From positions 1 through 32,096 of the forward strand of contig JAFXZO010000118.1 in the NCBI GenBank assembly GCA_017541205.1: 32,096 nt of DNA, written 5' to 3'. Every line of letters begins with the position of its first letter. The first letter of the stretch is position 1. Origin of the DNA: Clostridia bacterium (lineage in GTDB: Bacteria > Bacillota > Clostridia > Christensenellales > Aristaeellaceae). Both the position numbers and the translations under genes were made by a program. Shown here piece by piece: positions 1 through 9,041 of this stretch. The notes under the pieces are model-generated. The model did no database searches. It saw only the letters and a list, made by a program, of their open reading frames with translations, and had not been told where the DNA came from.

Positions 1-3000
1 AGCACGTCGCGTTCGCTGCCTTCATCCACAAAGCGGTGGCCGGTGGTGGGGTTGATCCAGCAGGCGTAGTTGCCGCCGCCGAAGGCCAGGTTGCCGTTGT
101 CCACCCAGGAGATGGGCATCAGCTGCGTAAAGCCCATGCCGGTGGTGGCGGCGCCGACGGCCTGCGCCATCCGGATGCCGTCGCCCTGCAGGGAGGAACG
201 GTTGGTGGTCTTGGTCGCGGTGGAGAGGTATTCGGTGCTCCAGTACACGTTGCCGTCCAGCACCATGTTGATGTTCGCGGCATAGCCGCCGGTGGCCAGG
301 ATGACGCCCTTGGTGGCGCGCGCGGTCACTTCGGTGCCGTCGTACTGCGTGGCCTTCACGCCGACCACGCGGCCGTCTTCCACGATCAGTTCCTTGGCTT
401 CGGTGCGGAGCATGATCTTGTTGGCGTCGCTGGCGGTGATGGTGCTCATGGGAGCCATGAAGTAAGCGCCCCAGCGGCCCTGTTCCTTGGTAAATTCATT
501 TTCGCGATACCACAGGGCCCCGATCAGGGTCTGCTGGCTGTCCTCATAGAACGCTGCGCCCTGGTCCTCCAGCCACTCCTTGAGGCCCTGGCCGCCCAGA
601 ACCATCTGCTTGACCAGGTCCACGTTGCCGTACATCCATTCGCTGCCGTCGGCGCTGGGACGCAGGCCGCCGTAGTAGGTCTGGAAGATATGCAGGTTCA
701 GGGTGGAGAAGAGGGTCAGCTTGCTTTCGTCCACGCCCGCGGCGAGCTGCGGCGCGGCCCAGACGAAGTATTCGCGGATCTCGGCCTTGAGGGCCTGCAG
801 GGTGGGCAGGTATTCGGCGTGCACGCCGTGCTTGCTCAGCTCCGCCGCGTCGCCCGCGACGAATTCATGATCCTTGTAGTAGGCTTCGTCGAAGGGCTCT
901 TCGCTCCAGTTGAGGATGATGTTCAGTTCCTTGATGCAGCCGTTGACGGACTTGACCTTGTCGTAGGTCTGGCCGTTATGGGCGTAAACGCCGGTGGTGG
1001 CGTCGGGATCAGCGGGATCCCAGACGAGGTAAGGCATCACGCTCTGGTACTGGCCGCCGGAAACGAGGGTGTTGCCGCCCACTTCGGCGTTCTTTTCGAT
1101 CACCAGCACGGTGTTGCCGTCCTGAACGGCCTGGGCAGCCGCGGCAATGCCCGCACCGCCCGCGCCGACGATGACCACATCGTAGGTTTCTTCGATGGGA
1201 TCCTTCGCTTCATGCGCGATGGTGGCGGCCTTGAAGGCAGCCAGGTTGGTGCAGCCGGCCTGCTCCGCCGCGTCGTTCACGGCGTTGCGCAGGGCGCGGG
1301 AGGAGAAGGTAGCGCCGGAAACGCCGTCCACGCCGGAGCCGTTCGCTTCGATCATTTCGGGGATCATGATATCAAAGGCCAGATCGCCCACGTGCGCGGT
1401 TTCCACCGTGGAGGCGATCTTGATATCGTCGATCTTCGTTTCGGAGAAGGTCACCTCCACGGTGGTGGGGCCGTTATAGCCGTCCGCGGTGGCGGTGTAG
1501 GTGCCGGGGGCAAAGGCCATGGCCGCGCCGTCGGAATCGCCGCCCGCAAGGATGGCGCTCAGCGCTTCCACGACGGCGGTGCTGGTGAAGGTCGCGCCGG
1601 TCTTGACGTCGATGCCTTCCACGGTGCCCGCGGCCAGGATGTTTTCGATCAGCTTTTCCACGGAGCTGGCGCGGTCGATGCCGGCCAGGGTGTAGGATTC
1701 GCCGGAATCATCCACGGTCAGGGCGACGATCTTGCCGTCCTGGATGGTGGCTTCCACCGTCACATCGCTGGCAAAGCCCTTGGCGCTGCCGGTCTTGACT
1801 TCGCCTTCCGCGGCGGGAGCTTCCGCAGCGGGGGCCACGCCCTTGGCGGCGTTGGTGCCCGCGATGGAGCCGAACACCAGGAAGTCCGTCATGGCGTTGC
1901 CGCCCAGACGGTTGCCGGCGTGGATGCCGCCGCACACTTCGCCCGCGGCGAACAGGCCCTTGATCACGTTGCCTTCGGTATCGATCACCTGGGCTTCGGG
2001 ATTGATCTTCACGCCGCCCATGGTGTGGTGCAGGGAGGGAGAACGCGGGGTGGCGACGAAGGGCGCCGTGTCGATCTTTTCACCGAACAGCGGCTTGCCG
2101 AAGTCTTCGTCCAGCTGGTTTTCAACGAACGTGTTATAGCGGTCGATGGTCGCGATGAAATCGTCCACGGGCAGGCCCAGCTTTTGAGCCAGCTCTTCCA
2201 GCGTGTCCGCGGAAACCACGTTGCCCGCCGCTTCCATGCTGGCGATCCGATTGGGATCGCTCGCGATCTTGGCGTCGCAGATGATATAGAAGATGCCGTC
2301 GGTCTGGTCCAGGGCGGCCTTGCTCAGCACGTCGCGCTCAGCGTATTCGTTCACGTAGCGCTTGCCTTCCTTGTTCACGAACACCTGGGTTTCGGCGCTG
2401 CCCCAGATACCGGAGAACAGGGAGCCGTCCACGGGATGGGAGGAGGGCATCAGCTGGGCATAGCCCATGCCGACCAGGTCAGCGCCGATTTCTTTGGCCA
2501 TCAGGATGCCGTCGCCCGTGATGCCGGCGGCATTGGTGGAGGGCATGGTATCGGACAGGCCGGGCCAATAGTTGTTGTATTCCACAACCATCGGCGCGTT
2601 GGCGGAGAAGCCGCCGGTGGCCAGCACCACGCCGGAATTGGCGTGCAGCGTTACGGCGGCGCCGTCGGCCTTTTCGGCCTTCACGCCGACCACAGCCCCG
2701 TCTTCCACAATGAAGGCGGTGCCCTTGGTGTTCAGCATGATTTCAACGCCCGCGTCGGTAGCGGCTTTTTCCAGGATCGGGATGATGTTGCCGTTGGTGA
2801 GGCCGTGGGAACGGGGCCACATCGCGCCCAGAATGGTGGACGTGGTTTCGCCCCACTGAACGCCGATGCTCTCAGCCCAGTCCAGGGCCGCGTCCGCGCT
2901 GTGGGCGAAAACGTCGATCAGCGCCAGATCGGGAGAGATCGTGGTGCCGTCCAGGCCCGTGCGGGTGCCGCCCATGTAGCAATGCAGCATGTGCAGCTCG

Positions 3001-3725
3001 GGCGTGTCGAACAGGTAGGTCTTTCCGCTGTCCAGGTATTCCCGGATCTGGCCCTGGACGGTGATCAGCGTTTCGCCGAAATCGCCGAAATCTTCGGGCT
3101 TCAGGTCCAGATAGCTTTCCAGCTCTTTGCGCAGGGATTCGTTCATTTCCATGTTCTGCTGGCGTTCCGGATCCGCCGCGTTGAAGCCCTGGCCGGCGAT
3201 CAGGGTGTTGCCGCCGAGGGCCGCGGTCTTTTCGATCAGAACGACCTTCGCGCCCGCCTGGGCCGCGCGGATGGAGGCGGTCAGGCCTGCGCCGCCGCCG
3301 CCCACCACGACCACGTCGTAGGTGGCGTCGATGTCTTCGCTCTTTTCAGCGGCAGGGGCTTTCAGTTCGCTAAAAGCGGCTTCATCCAGGCCGGCCTTCT
3401 TGATGGCGTCCAGTACGGCCATCTGGATACCGCCCTGGGTCAGGGTGGCGCCGGTCTTGATGTCGATGTTGGCGCTCTGCAGTTCAACGATCAGGCCGGG
3501 GATCTGGCTCACGGCGGGATCGCTGATGCCGGCGTCGTCACCGTTCTTGGTCACGCGCACGTCGGTTACTTTGCCTTCCGCGTCCACGTCCACTTCCACT
3601 TCGATGGAGCCGGGACCGTTCTTGCCGTCGCCGATCCCCGTGTAAGTGCCCGCTTCCGCCATGGCAAAGCCCGCCATGGACAGAACCATGACAAGCGCCA
3701 AAAGCAGGGACAGAAGTTTCTTCAT
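1..3725 (-). CDS. Secreted flavoprotein reductase with three FMN_bind and two FAD_binding_2 domains (3' end outside window)
   Basis: The frame is open from an ATG at 3725 to the window edge (1241 codons), with SD AAGGAGG just upstream. Residues 1-23 form a signal peptide (MKKLLSLLLALVMVLSMAG, then AMA). FMN_bind domain 1 spans about 25-110 with flavinylation-type motif D88-x-x-TGAT. FAD_binding_2 domain 1 spans about 135-615, with GGGGAG at 142-147, an HHTMGG motif and GNRLGGNA near 605. FMN_bind 2 carries D706-x-x-TGAT and FMN_bind 3 carries D800-x-x-SGAT. FAD domain 2 starts with GAGGAG at 854-859 and is cut at ERDV, which matches the first copy near residue 465, so roughly 150 residues are missing. 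In this family (FccA-like fumarate, urocanate and related reductases) FMN is attached to the motif Thr by ApbE and passes electrons to FAD, which reduces an organic acceptor outside the membrane. The substrate cannot be told. The duplicated architecture is unusual. Confidence 0.93.
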   Translation of the reverse strand, partial: MKKLLSLLLALVMVLSMAGFAMAEAGTYTGIGDGKNGPGSIEVEVDVDAEGKVTDVRVTKNGDDAGISDPAVSQIPGLIVELQSANIDIKTGATLTQGGIQMAVLDAIKKAGLDEAAFSELKAPAAEKSEDIDATYDVVVVGGGGAGLTASIRAAQAGAKVVLIEKTAALGGNTLIAGQGFNAADPERQQNMEMNESLRKELESYLDLKPEDFGDFGETLITVQGQIREYLDSGKTYLFDTPELHMLHCYMGGTRTGLDGTTISPDLALIDVFAHSADAALDWAESIGVQWGETTSTILGAMWPRSHGLTNGNIIPILEKAATDAGVEIMLNTKGTAFIVEDGAVVGVKAEKADGAAVTLHANSGVVLATGGFSANAPMVVEYNNYWPGLSDTMPSTNAAGITGDGILMAKEIGADLVGMGYAQLMPSSHPVDGSLFSGIWGSAETQVFVNKEGKRYVNEYAERDVLSKAALDQTDGIFYIICDAKIASDPNRIASMEAAGNVVSADTLEELAQKLGLPVDDFIATIDRYNTFVENQLDEDFGKPLFGEKIDTAPFVATPRSPSLHHTMGGVKINPEAQVIDTEGNVIKGLFAAGEVCGGIHAGNRLGGNAMTDFLVFGSIAGTNAAKGVAPAAEAPAAEGEVKTGSAKGFASDVTVEATIQDGKIVALTVDDSGESYTLAGIDRASSVEKLIENILAAGTVEGIDVKTGATFTSTAVVEALSAILAGGDSDGAAMAFAPGTYTATADGYNGPTTVEVTFSETKIDDIKIASTVETAHVGDLAFDIMIPEMIEANGSGVDGVSGATFSSRALRNAVNDAAEQAGCTNLAAFKAATIAHEAKDPIEETYDVVIVGAGGAGIAAAAQAVQDGNTVLVIEKNAEVGGNTLVSGGQYQSVMPYLVWDPADPDATTGVYAHNGQTYDKVKSVNGCIKELNIILNWSEEPFDEAYYKDHEFVAGDAAELSKHGVHAEYLPTLQALKAEIREYFVWAAPQLAAGVDESKLTLFSTLNLHIFQTYYGGLRPSADGSEWMYGNVDLVKQMVLGGQGLKEWLEDQGAAFYEDSQQTLIGALWYRENEFTKEQGRWGAYFMAPMSTITASDANKIMLRTEAKELIVEDGRVVGVKATQYDGTEVTARATKGVILATGGYAANINMVLDGNVYWSTEYLSTATKTTNRSSLQGDGIRMAQAVGAATTGMGFTQLMPISWVDNGNLAFGGGNYACWINPTTGHRFVDEGSERDV

Positions 3726-3765
3726 ACAAACCCTCCTTAGCTATATGAGTTTATTTCCGAACCTT

Positions 3766-3794
3766 ATTATACCAGAAAACGGAGGCCATGTAAA
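3766..3794 (-). promoter_or_regulatory. Sigma-A promoter of the flavoprotein gene
   Basis: On the minus strand TTTACA (3794-3789) is followed after exactly 17 bases by TATAAT (3771-3766), with a TGG extended -10. The predicted start lies about 35 bases before the ATG at 3725. Confidence 0.82.
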
Positions 3795-3851
3795 TATTTT
3801 TGAAAGATTATCTCTTGCCCGATTTCGCCGAATTCGTCTCTTATGTTGCTG

Positions 3852-3890
3852 TAAAAAAAGAGCCGATCACGCGCGGATGATCGGTTCTTT
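3852..3890 (-). terminator. Rho-independent terminator after the VanW gene
   Basis: A near-perfect 13-base inverted repeat (3857-3869 with 3878-3890, one mismatch on the minus strand) is followed on the minus strand by a run of seven T. It lies 9 bases after the VanW stop. On the plus strand the mismatch becomes a G-U pair, but no plus-strand gene ends here. Confidence 0.8.
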
Positions 3891-3898
3891 GAAAAGCG

Positions 3899-5425
3899 CT
3901 ATTCTATGACCGGGTCCAGCGTGCCCACCAGGTACACGGTTTCGCGCTCCTTGCAGGTATCGCGGCTGACGAAGGTTTCTTCGATCAGCTCGCCGTCCAC
4001 CCATTTTTGCAGGTAGGTGACGTTCACGAAGCCGTCCCGGGCCTTGCGCAGCAGATAGGGCTCCTCGTCCTTATAGGTGACGTAGGTATGGCTGGTGTCC
4101 TTGACGTAGGTTTCGCTCAGCGGCGCGGCGATGGTTTCCACGGTTTCGGTGCGCAGGGCATAGCTGACGCCGTCGCCGAGGCTCGGGCCGTAAATGCACA
4201 CCTGGCATTCATAGCTGTTCTTTTTCTTTTCCACCACCTTGGCGGTGATGTAGATGGGCCCGTCCGCGGTGTTGCGGATCACCAGGTCGTAGCGGTTCCA
4301 ATAAACGGTGGCGTCCTGGCCGAAGGTGGTGTAGGAGACGGGATCGGAATGCGAAATGCGGCTGACGATTTCCATTTTGGATTTGAGGGCCGCCAGATAA
4401 AGCGTGGTGCTCGCCTGGCAGACGCCGCCGCCGATGCCCATTTCCTCCATGCCGGAAATATATTCGATGGCGTATTTATAACCGTTGGCCAGCGTCCGCT
4501 CCTTGGCCACCTTGTTGAAGCTGAGCTTGGCTCCCGGCTGAACGACCTGGCCGTTCAGGTAGGAAAACGCGGTGCGGATGTTGTTGGTGCGGTCTTCGGT
4601 GGAGGCGGAGGAGACGGGCGTGGTCGCTTTGCTGCGCAATGCCACCTGTCGGCGGACATCCGCCTTGGTCACCTTCGGCGCCACGGGATCGGGATGGATC
4701 TCCAGGCTGCCGCTGCTGCCGGAGGACGCGCGCGCGAGGATCTCCGCTTTGAGCGCGGAAGTATCCAGAGAAGAGCCGTACTGCTCATCCTGGATGATGA
4801 AGGGGTCGTTCATATCCGGGCGGAAATAGGCCAGGTAGGCGTCCGCGGGGTCGTACGTCAGCTGCTGCCTGATCTGCTCCAGGATATTGTCCAGCCGCTC
4901 TTCCTTCAGATCGCTCTGCATCGTGTATTCATAAACAGGCGTTTCCCTGAGCGCGTCCAGCTCCGCCTTTTTTTCTTCCACCGTGCCGAGCTTGCCGATT
5001 TTATACAGCGCTTCCAGCTGGGCGTAGACCTCGGAAATGTCGGTGGACACATCCAGATCGCTGTAATGCAGGGTATAAAAGACGTGGCTTTGATAGGTGA
5101 GGGCCAGGCTCCAGCCGCTTTCCCGGTTCTGGATCTGGCTGACCACCGCATCGATGCCCTCCTGGGCGGTCATGCCGCCCAGCGGGATATCGTCCAGATA
5201 GATGTTTGGCAAAAATACGCTCTGATACGGCGCGACCTCTGCCGCCAAGGCGTCCAGCCGCTGCTTTTCCTGGAAGGCCGAAACGGCGGTTTTTACGCCC
5301 AGCGCGATGGCTGCGACCGCCGCGGCCGCGCCCAGCGCGACCAGGAGCGCGCGCAGGAATTTGTTCTTTTTTCGCGGGGGTTGGGCAGGGGCCTGGGGCG
5401 GCCGATAGCCCTGCTGGTAGTTCAT
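3899..5425 (-). CDS. VanW family protein, membrane-anchored
   Basis: 508 residues. The start is the ATG at 5425 because AAGGAG sits 7 bases upstream; a longer frame to 5470 has no such support. After a Pro/Lys-rich cytoplasmic tail, residues 23-45 form one membrane segment, so the rest is probably outside the cell. Residues about 75-190 resemble the domain that usually precedes VanW (PG_binding_4 type). The VanW core starts near 278 and contains the hallmark GGGVCQAST at 332-340. The last ~75 residues look like a G5-type beta domain. VanW proteins occur in vancomycin-resistance clusters but most, like this one, lie apart from them, and their biochemical role is not settled. No vanHAX-type genes are nearby, so resistance should not be inferred. 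Confidence 0.9.
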   Translation of the reverse strand: MNYQQGYRPPQAPAQPPRKKNKFLRALLVALGAAAAVAAIALGVKTAVSAFQEKQRLDALAAEVAPYQSVFLPNIYLDDIPLGGMTAQEGIDAVVSQIQNRESGWSLALTYQSHVFYTLHYSDLDVSTDISEVYAQLEALYKIGKLGTVEEKKAELDALRETPVYEYTMQSDLKEERLDNILEQIRQQLTYDPADAYLAYFRPDMNDPFIIQDEQYGSSLDTSALKAEILARASSGSSGSLEIHPDPVAPKVTKADVRRQVALRSKATTPVSSASTEDRTNNIRTAFSYLNGQVVQPGAKLSFNKVAKERTLANGYKYAIEYISGMEEMGIGGGVCQASTTLYLAALKSKMEIVSRISHSDPVSYTTFGQDATVYWNRYDLVIRNTADGPIYITAKVVEKKKNSYECQVCIYGPSLGDGVSYALRTETVETIAAPLSETYVKDTSHTYVTYKDEEPYLLRKARDGFVNVTYLQKWVDGELIEETFVSRDTCKERETVYLVGTLDPVIE

Positions 5426-5449
5426 GACAGATCTCCTTAAAAACAGAGG

Positions 5450-5480
5450 AATTGCCCTATTGAAGAACAAAAGGGCAATT
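5450..5480 (-). repeat. Inverted repeat between PHP and VanW genes
   Basis: AATTGCCCT (5450-5458) and AGGGCAATT (5472-5480) form a perfect 9-base stem with a 13-base loop. On the minus strand a T5 run follows, but only after six other bases, just before the VanW SD. It may be a weak terminator for the PHP gene or a leader hairpin for VanW. Confidence 0.5.
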
Positions 5481-5506
5481 ATGGCCGCGCGTCTTGCCCG
5501 GCAAGC

Positions 5507-6352
5507 TTATACGGACTGCTTCTTCGCCCTTTTGAACAGGGCCCAGCCGTCCTGCAGGGCGGTCGGCCATTCGAGGGCGGTTTCGCCGATCTGGCCGTGG
5601 CGGGGGGAATGATCGTGAAAATCGCTGCCGCCGGTCACGAGCAAATGATGCTCTTTGGCGAGCGATAGCCATTTGGAATAATTGCCGCGGTTGGCGGGGT
5701 GGTACACTTCAATGCCCGAAAGGCCCGCTTCGATCCAGGCGCGCAGCAGGGGAAGCAATTGCGCCATGGGCTTTTTGATATGCCCCGGATGCGCAAGCAC
5801 CGGGATCGCCCCGCGCTGGCGAAGCAGCGAAATGGCCTGCGAGGCCGTGGGCGTTTCCCGGGGCAGATACGCGGGCTTGCCGGACGCGAGGAACCGGTCG
5901 AACGCTTCCTGGACGGTAGCGGCGTAGCCCCTTTCCACCATGGCGCGGCCAAGGTGCGGCCTGCCGACGCTCGCCCCGGCGCTTTCGATGATTTCTTCCG
6001 TGGGCACGGGCATGCCCAAAGCCTGTAAGCGCTCGCCCATGTTTCTGACGCGGTTGATCCGCTCCTGCTTAAGACGGCTGAACAGGGCGTTAAGGGCGCT
6101 GTCGTCCGGCGTTACGCCGTAACCCAGGATGTGGATCTCCTCGTCGCCCTCGGTGCTGATCTCGACGCCGGGAATAAAGGCGAGGCCGCGGTCGTACGCC
6201 GCCTGGGCGGCGCGGAGGAGGGCGGCAAGCGTATCATGATCGGTGATCGAAAAGAGCGTTACGCCCGCACGCTGGACCAGGCGCGCCAATTCGTCCGCGT
6301 CATAGATCCCGTCGGAAGCGCTGGTGTGCAGGTGGAGGTCGGGCCGGATCAT
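5507..6352 (-). CDS. PHP domain metal-dependent phosphoesterase
   Basis: 281 residues, starting at the ATG at 6352, whose ATGA overlaps the ftsH stop; this indicates translational coupling. PHP metal-binding motifs are all present: DLHLH at 5-9, TDHD at 37-40, PGVEIS at 61-66, LAHPGH in the middle and GGSDFH near the C-terminus. Length and motif order match stand-alone PHP proteins of the TrpH/YciV type, whose characterised members are 5'-3' exonucleases or nucleoside 3',5'-bisphosphate phosphatases (RNase AM). The exact substrate here is inferred only by family. The frame extends upstream into ftsH, but the motif begins 5 residues after the chosen start. Confidence 0.92.
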   Translation of the reverse strand: MIRPDLHLHTSASDGIYDADELARLVQRAGVTLFSITDHDTLAALLRAAQAAYDRGLAFIPGVEISTEGDEEIHILGYGVTPDDSALNALFSRLKQERINRVRNMGERLQALGMPVPTEEIIESAGASVGRPHLGRAMVERGYAATVQEAFDRFLASGKPAYLPRETPTASQAISLLRQRGAIPVLAHPGHIKKPMAQLLPLLRAWIEAGLSGIEVYHPANRGNYSKWLSLAKEHHLLVTGGSDFHDHSPRHGQIGETALEWPTALQDGWALFKRAKKQSV

Positions 6353-8274
6353 TGCAGATCGCCCTCGACCTCGATGGGATCGTCGCCTGCAGGCACGGCG
6401 TCGATGGATTTGGGCCCGCGGATGAATTCCAGGAACTGATCGCGGGTCACGGTTTCTTTTTCGATCAGGAGCTGGCCCAGGCCGTTGAGCTGTTCCAAAT
6501 GCGCTTTGAGGATGGCCTGCGCGTTCTGGTAGCACTGGTGCAGGATGGCGCGGACTTCGGAATCGATCAGGGCGGCGGTTTCTTCGCTGTAATCGCGGGT
6601 CTGGCCGAATTCCATGCCGACGAACACTTCCTGGTCGTTACCCAGGTACACGGTGCCGACCTTATCGCTCATGCCGAAGCGGGTCACCATGCCGCGGGCC
6701 ACTTCCGTGGCGCGCTTCAAATCGCTCACGGCGCCGGTGCAGATATCGTCCTGCGTCAGGCTTTCGGCGGCGCGTCCGCCCAGCATCATCGTGATTTCCT
6801 GGAGCAGGCGCTGCTTGCCCTGATGGTCGAATTCCTTTTCAGGCAGGCTCAGCGTCATGCCGGCGGCCTGGCCGCGGGGCACCACGGTGATCATATGCAC
6901 ATCGTCGCACAGCGGCAGGTAATGGCCCACGATGGCGTGGCCCGCTTCGTGATAGGCCGTGATGCGGCGGTCTTCCTCCAATACCTTGTGGCTGCGCTTT
7001 TCGGGGCCCATCTGAATGCGTTCCACCGCTTCGATCAGGTGGGACTGGGTGATCTGGGTCTTCTTTTCGCGGGCCGCCTGGATGGCTCCCTCGTTCATGA
7101 TGTTTTCCAGGTCCGCGCCGGTGGCGTAGGGCGTGCGCTTGGCGATGTTGTCCAAGTCCACGTCCTCAGCCAGGGGCTTGCCCTTGGAATGGACCTTCAG
7201 GATGGCGACGCGGCCGTTCACATCCGGGTAATTGACCGTCACCTGGCGGTCAAACCGGCCGGGGCGCAAAAGCGCCGGGTCCAGGATATCGCGGCGGTTG
7301 GTCGCGGCCATGACGATCACGCCTTCGTTCGCCGTAAAGCCGTCCATTTCCACCAGCAATTGGTTCAGCGTCTGTTCGCGCTCGTCGTGCCCGCCGCCCA
7401 GGCCCGCGCCGCGGTGACGGCCCACGGCGTCGATTTCGTCGATGAAGACGATGCTGGGGGAGTTGCGCTTGGCCTGTTCAAACAAATCGCGCACGCGGCT
7501 TGCGCCGACGCCGACGAACATTTCCACAAAATCAGAGCCCGAAATGGAGAAGAACGGCACGTTCGCTTCGCCCGCGACCGCCTTGGCCAAAAGCGTTTTG
7601 CCGGTGCCCGGAGGGCCCACCAGCTGCACGCCCTTGGGGATGCGCGCGCCAAGATCGGAATACTGCTTGGGGCTCTTTAGGAAATCCACGATTTCCTTGA
7701 GCTCCTCTTTTTCTTCATCCGCCCCGGCCACGTCCGCGAACGTAACCTTGTTCTTGCTCGGATCGACCATGGCCGCGCGGGATTTGCCGAAGTTCATCAC
7801 CCGGCCGCCGCCGCCCGTCTGCTGGCGCATGATGTACCACCACATCACCATCAGCAGGATGATCGGGATCATATAGGGCAGGATCTCCACATACCAGGGG
7901 GTCACGATGGGGGCCAGGTATTCGATTTTGAAGCCCAGATCGTTGACCGAAACGGTGTTTACGTCCTGGCCCATCCTGTTGGCCGCCATGGTGATGACGG
8001 TATCATAAAAATCCGGGCCGATGGTGGTTTCAAAATCATAATTGCGGCTGGGATAATCGGAGAGGGAAACCTGGCTGTCTTTCAGCCTGCCGACCAGCGA
8101 CGTGCCGCGGATGGACACGCGGTCCACCTGGTCCTTTTCGATCATGGTCAGCAGATCGGGGTATTCGATCCTGCGGCTGATCGTGTTCATCCCTCCGGAC
8201 AGGAGCACGACCAGGAGAATAAACGCCGCGATCATCACGAGATAGCCCATCAGTCCGCGAGAAACTTTACGCAA
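6349..8274 (-). CDS. ftsH: ATP-dependent zinc metalloprotease FtsH
   Basis: 641 residues, normal family length. The start is a TTG at 8274 with AGGAGG 8 bases upstream. Two membrane segments (about 11-28 and 130-149) flank the extracytoplasmic domain. The AAA+ module has Walker A GPPGTGKT (220-227), Walker B IVFIDEID (275-282) and an RPGRFDR arginine-finger region near 337-343. The protease domain has the zinc motif HEAGH (442-446). FtsH forms a membrane hexamer that extracts and degrades damaged or regulatory membrane proteins. It follows hpt as in many Firmicutes but has its own promoter, and it overlaps the PHP gene by 4 bases. Confidence 0.98.
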   Translation of the reverse strand: MRKVSRGLMGYLVMIAAFILLVVLLSGGMNTISRRIEYPDLLTMIEKDQVDRVSIRGTSLVGRLKDSQVSLSDYPSRNYDFETTIGPDFYDTVITMAANRMGQDVNTVSVNDLGFKIEYLAPIVTPWYVEILPYMIPIILLMVMWWYIMRQQTGGGGRVMNFGKSRAAMVDPSKNKVTFADVAGADEEKEELKEIVDFLKSPKQYSDLGARIPKGVQLVGPPGTGKTLLAKAVAGEANVPFFSISGSDFVEMFVGVGASRVRDLFEQAKRNSPSIVFIDEIDAVGRHRGAGLGGGHDEREQTLNQLLVEMDGFTANEGVIVMAATNRRDILDPALLRPGRFDRQVTVNYPDVNGRVAILKVHSKGKPLAEDVDLDNIAKRTPYATGADLENIMNEGAIQAAREKKTQITQSHLIEAVERIQMGPEKRSHKVLEEDRRITAYHEAGHAIVGHYLPLCDDVHMITVVPRGQAAGMTLSLPEKEFDHQGKQRLLQEITMMLGGRAAESLTQDDICTGAVSDLKRATEVARGMVTRFGMSDKVGTVYLGNDQEVFVGMEFGQTRDYSEETAALIDSEVRAILHQCYQNAQAILKAHLEQLNGLGQLLIEKETVTRDQFLEFIRGPKSIDAVPAGDDPIEVEGDLQ

Positions 8275-8340
8275 AATTCAATCCTCCTAAAGCGTCAATG
8301 ACGGAAAAACACAGGGATGCCGCCCGGTCCGCGAGGGCCC

Positions 8341-8417
8341 GGCCCGGCCGAACGCGGGATAACGGCCATAAGGCCGATTATCGAAATATTATACCATAGT
8401 TCGACAGGATTTGGCAA
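8341..8417 (-). promoter_or_regulatory. ftsH promoter and short leader hairpin
   Basis: Minus-strand TTGCCA (8417-8412) lies 18 bases from TATAAT (8393-8388), with TGG extended -10. The -35 begins just after the hpt stop, so ftsH can be transcribed apart from tilS-hpt. The ~105-base leader is GC-rich and holds a small hairpin with GGCC-TTAT-GGCC at its centre (about 8361-8381). Confidence 0.78.
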
Positions 8418-8422
8418 TCATA

Positions 8423-8986
8423 TCAGCCCTGATTTTCGTAAATTTTGGGGTGCAGCACCCCGATATCCGGCAGGTTGCGGTATTTTTCATCATAGTCCAG
8501 CCCGTAGCCCACCACGAACGCGTCGGGGATGTTGAAGCAGGAGTAATCCACCTTAAGGTCCACGCGGCGGCGGGCGGGCTTATCCAGCAGCGTCACGATG
8601 GAAACGGACTTGGCCTCCCGGTTGGCGAACACTTTTTTGAGGTAGTGCAGCGTCATGCCGCTGTCCACGATATCCTCCACCAGCACAACATGCCGATCCG
8701 TCACGGGCTTATCCAGGTCCTTGACGATCTTGACAACGCCGGTCGATTTGGTGCTGCTGCCATAGCTGGACACCATCATGAAATCCATGGTGAGCGGCGC
8801 GTCGATCTCGCGCACCAGATCGGTGAAAAACACGCTCGCGCCTTTGAGGATGCAAACGAAGATCGGGTCTTCGCCCCGGTATTTCTCCGTCAGCTTCTGG
8901 CCCAGCTCCTTGACGGCCTTCGCGATCTCCTCCCGCGTCACCAGGACTTTTTCCAGATCCTGATACAGTAAAGCGTTGGTGTCCAT
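8423..8986 (-). CDS. hpt: Hypoxanthine phosphoribosyltransferase
   Basis: 187 residues, usual size. The PRPP-binding signature VEDIVDSGMTL lies at 103-113, and the N-terminal part has the CILKGASVFF loop and the SSYGSSTKSTG flexible loop of 6-oxopurine phosphoribosyltransferases. The enzyme converts hypoxanthine or guanine plus PRPP to IMP or GMP in purine salvage. The ATG at 8986 has AAAGGAG upstream. The gene lies 55 bases after tilS with no terminator between, so the two are probably one transcript; in Firmicutes this pair is widely conserved and followed by ftsH, as here. Confidence 0.97.
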   Translation of the reverse strand: MDTNALLYQDLEKVLVTREEIAKAVKELGQKLTEKYRGEDPIFVCILKGASVFFTDLVREIDAPLTMDFMMVSSYGSSTKSTGVVKIVKDLDKPVTDRHVVLVEDIVDSGMTLHYLKKVFANREAKSVSIVTLLDKPARRRVDLKVDYSCFNIPDAFVVGYGLDYDEKYRNLPDIGVLHPKIYENQG

Positions 8987-9041
8987 AGCCCTTCTCCTTT
9001 TGTATATTTATTTGCAAAAACGGATCGGTTTATGACCGGGG

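Noticed and set aside
36-3740. A 1234-codon open frame on the plus strand opposite the flavoprotein
   Set aside because: Its residues are low-complexity Gly/His/Val/Ala/Asp, as expected from reading GC-rich codons in antisense. It has no domain pattern, and the minus frame has signal peptide, FMN and FAD motifs, SD and promoter.
3899-5425. VanW as a sign of vancomycin resistance
   Set aside because: No vanHAX, vanS/R or VanY-type gene is nearby; stand-alone VanW proteins are common in Clostridia.
6352-7680. Long plus-strand frame opposite ftsH (and similar ones opposite VanW, tilS, murA, SpoIID and radA)
   Set aside because: All lie exactly antisense to well-recognised genes and show the same biased composition; none has a convincing SD or family motif.
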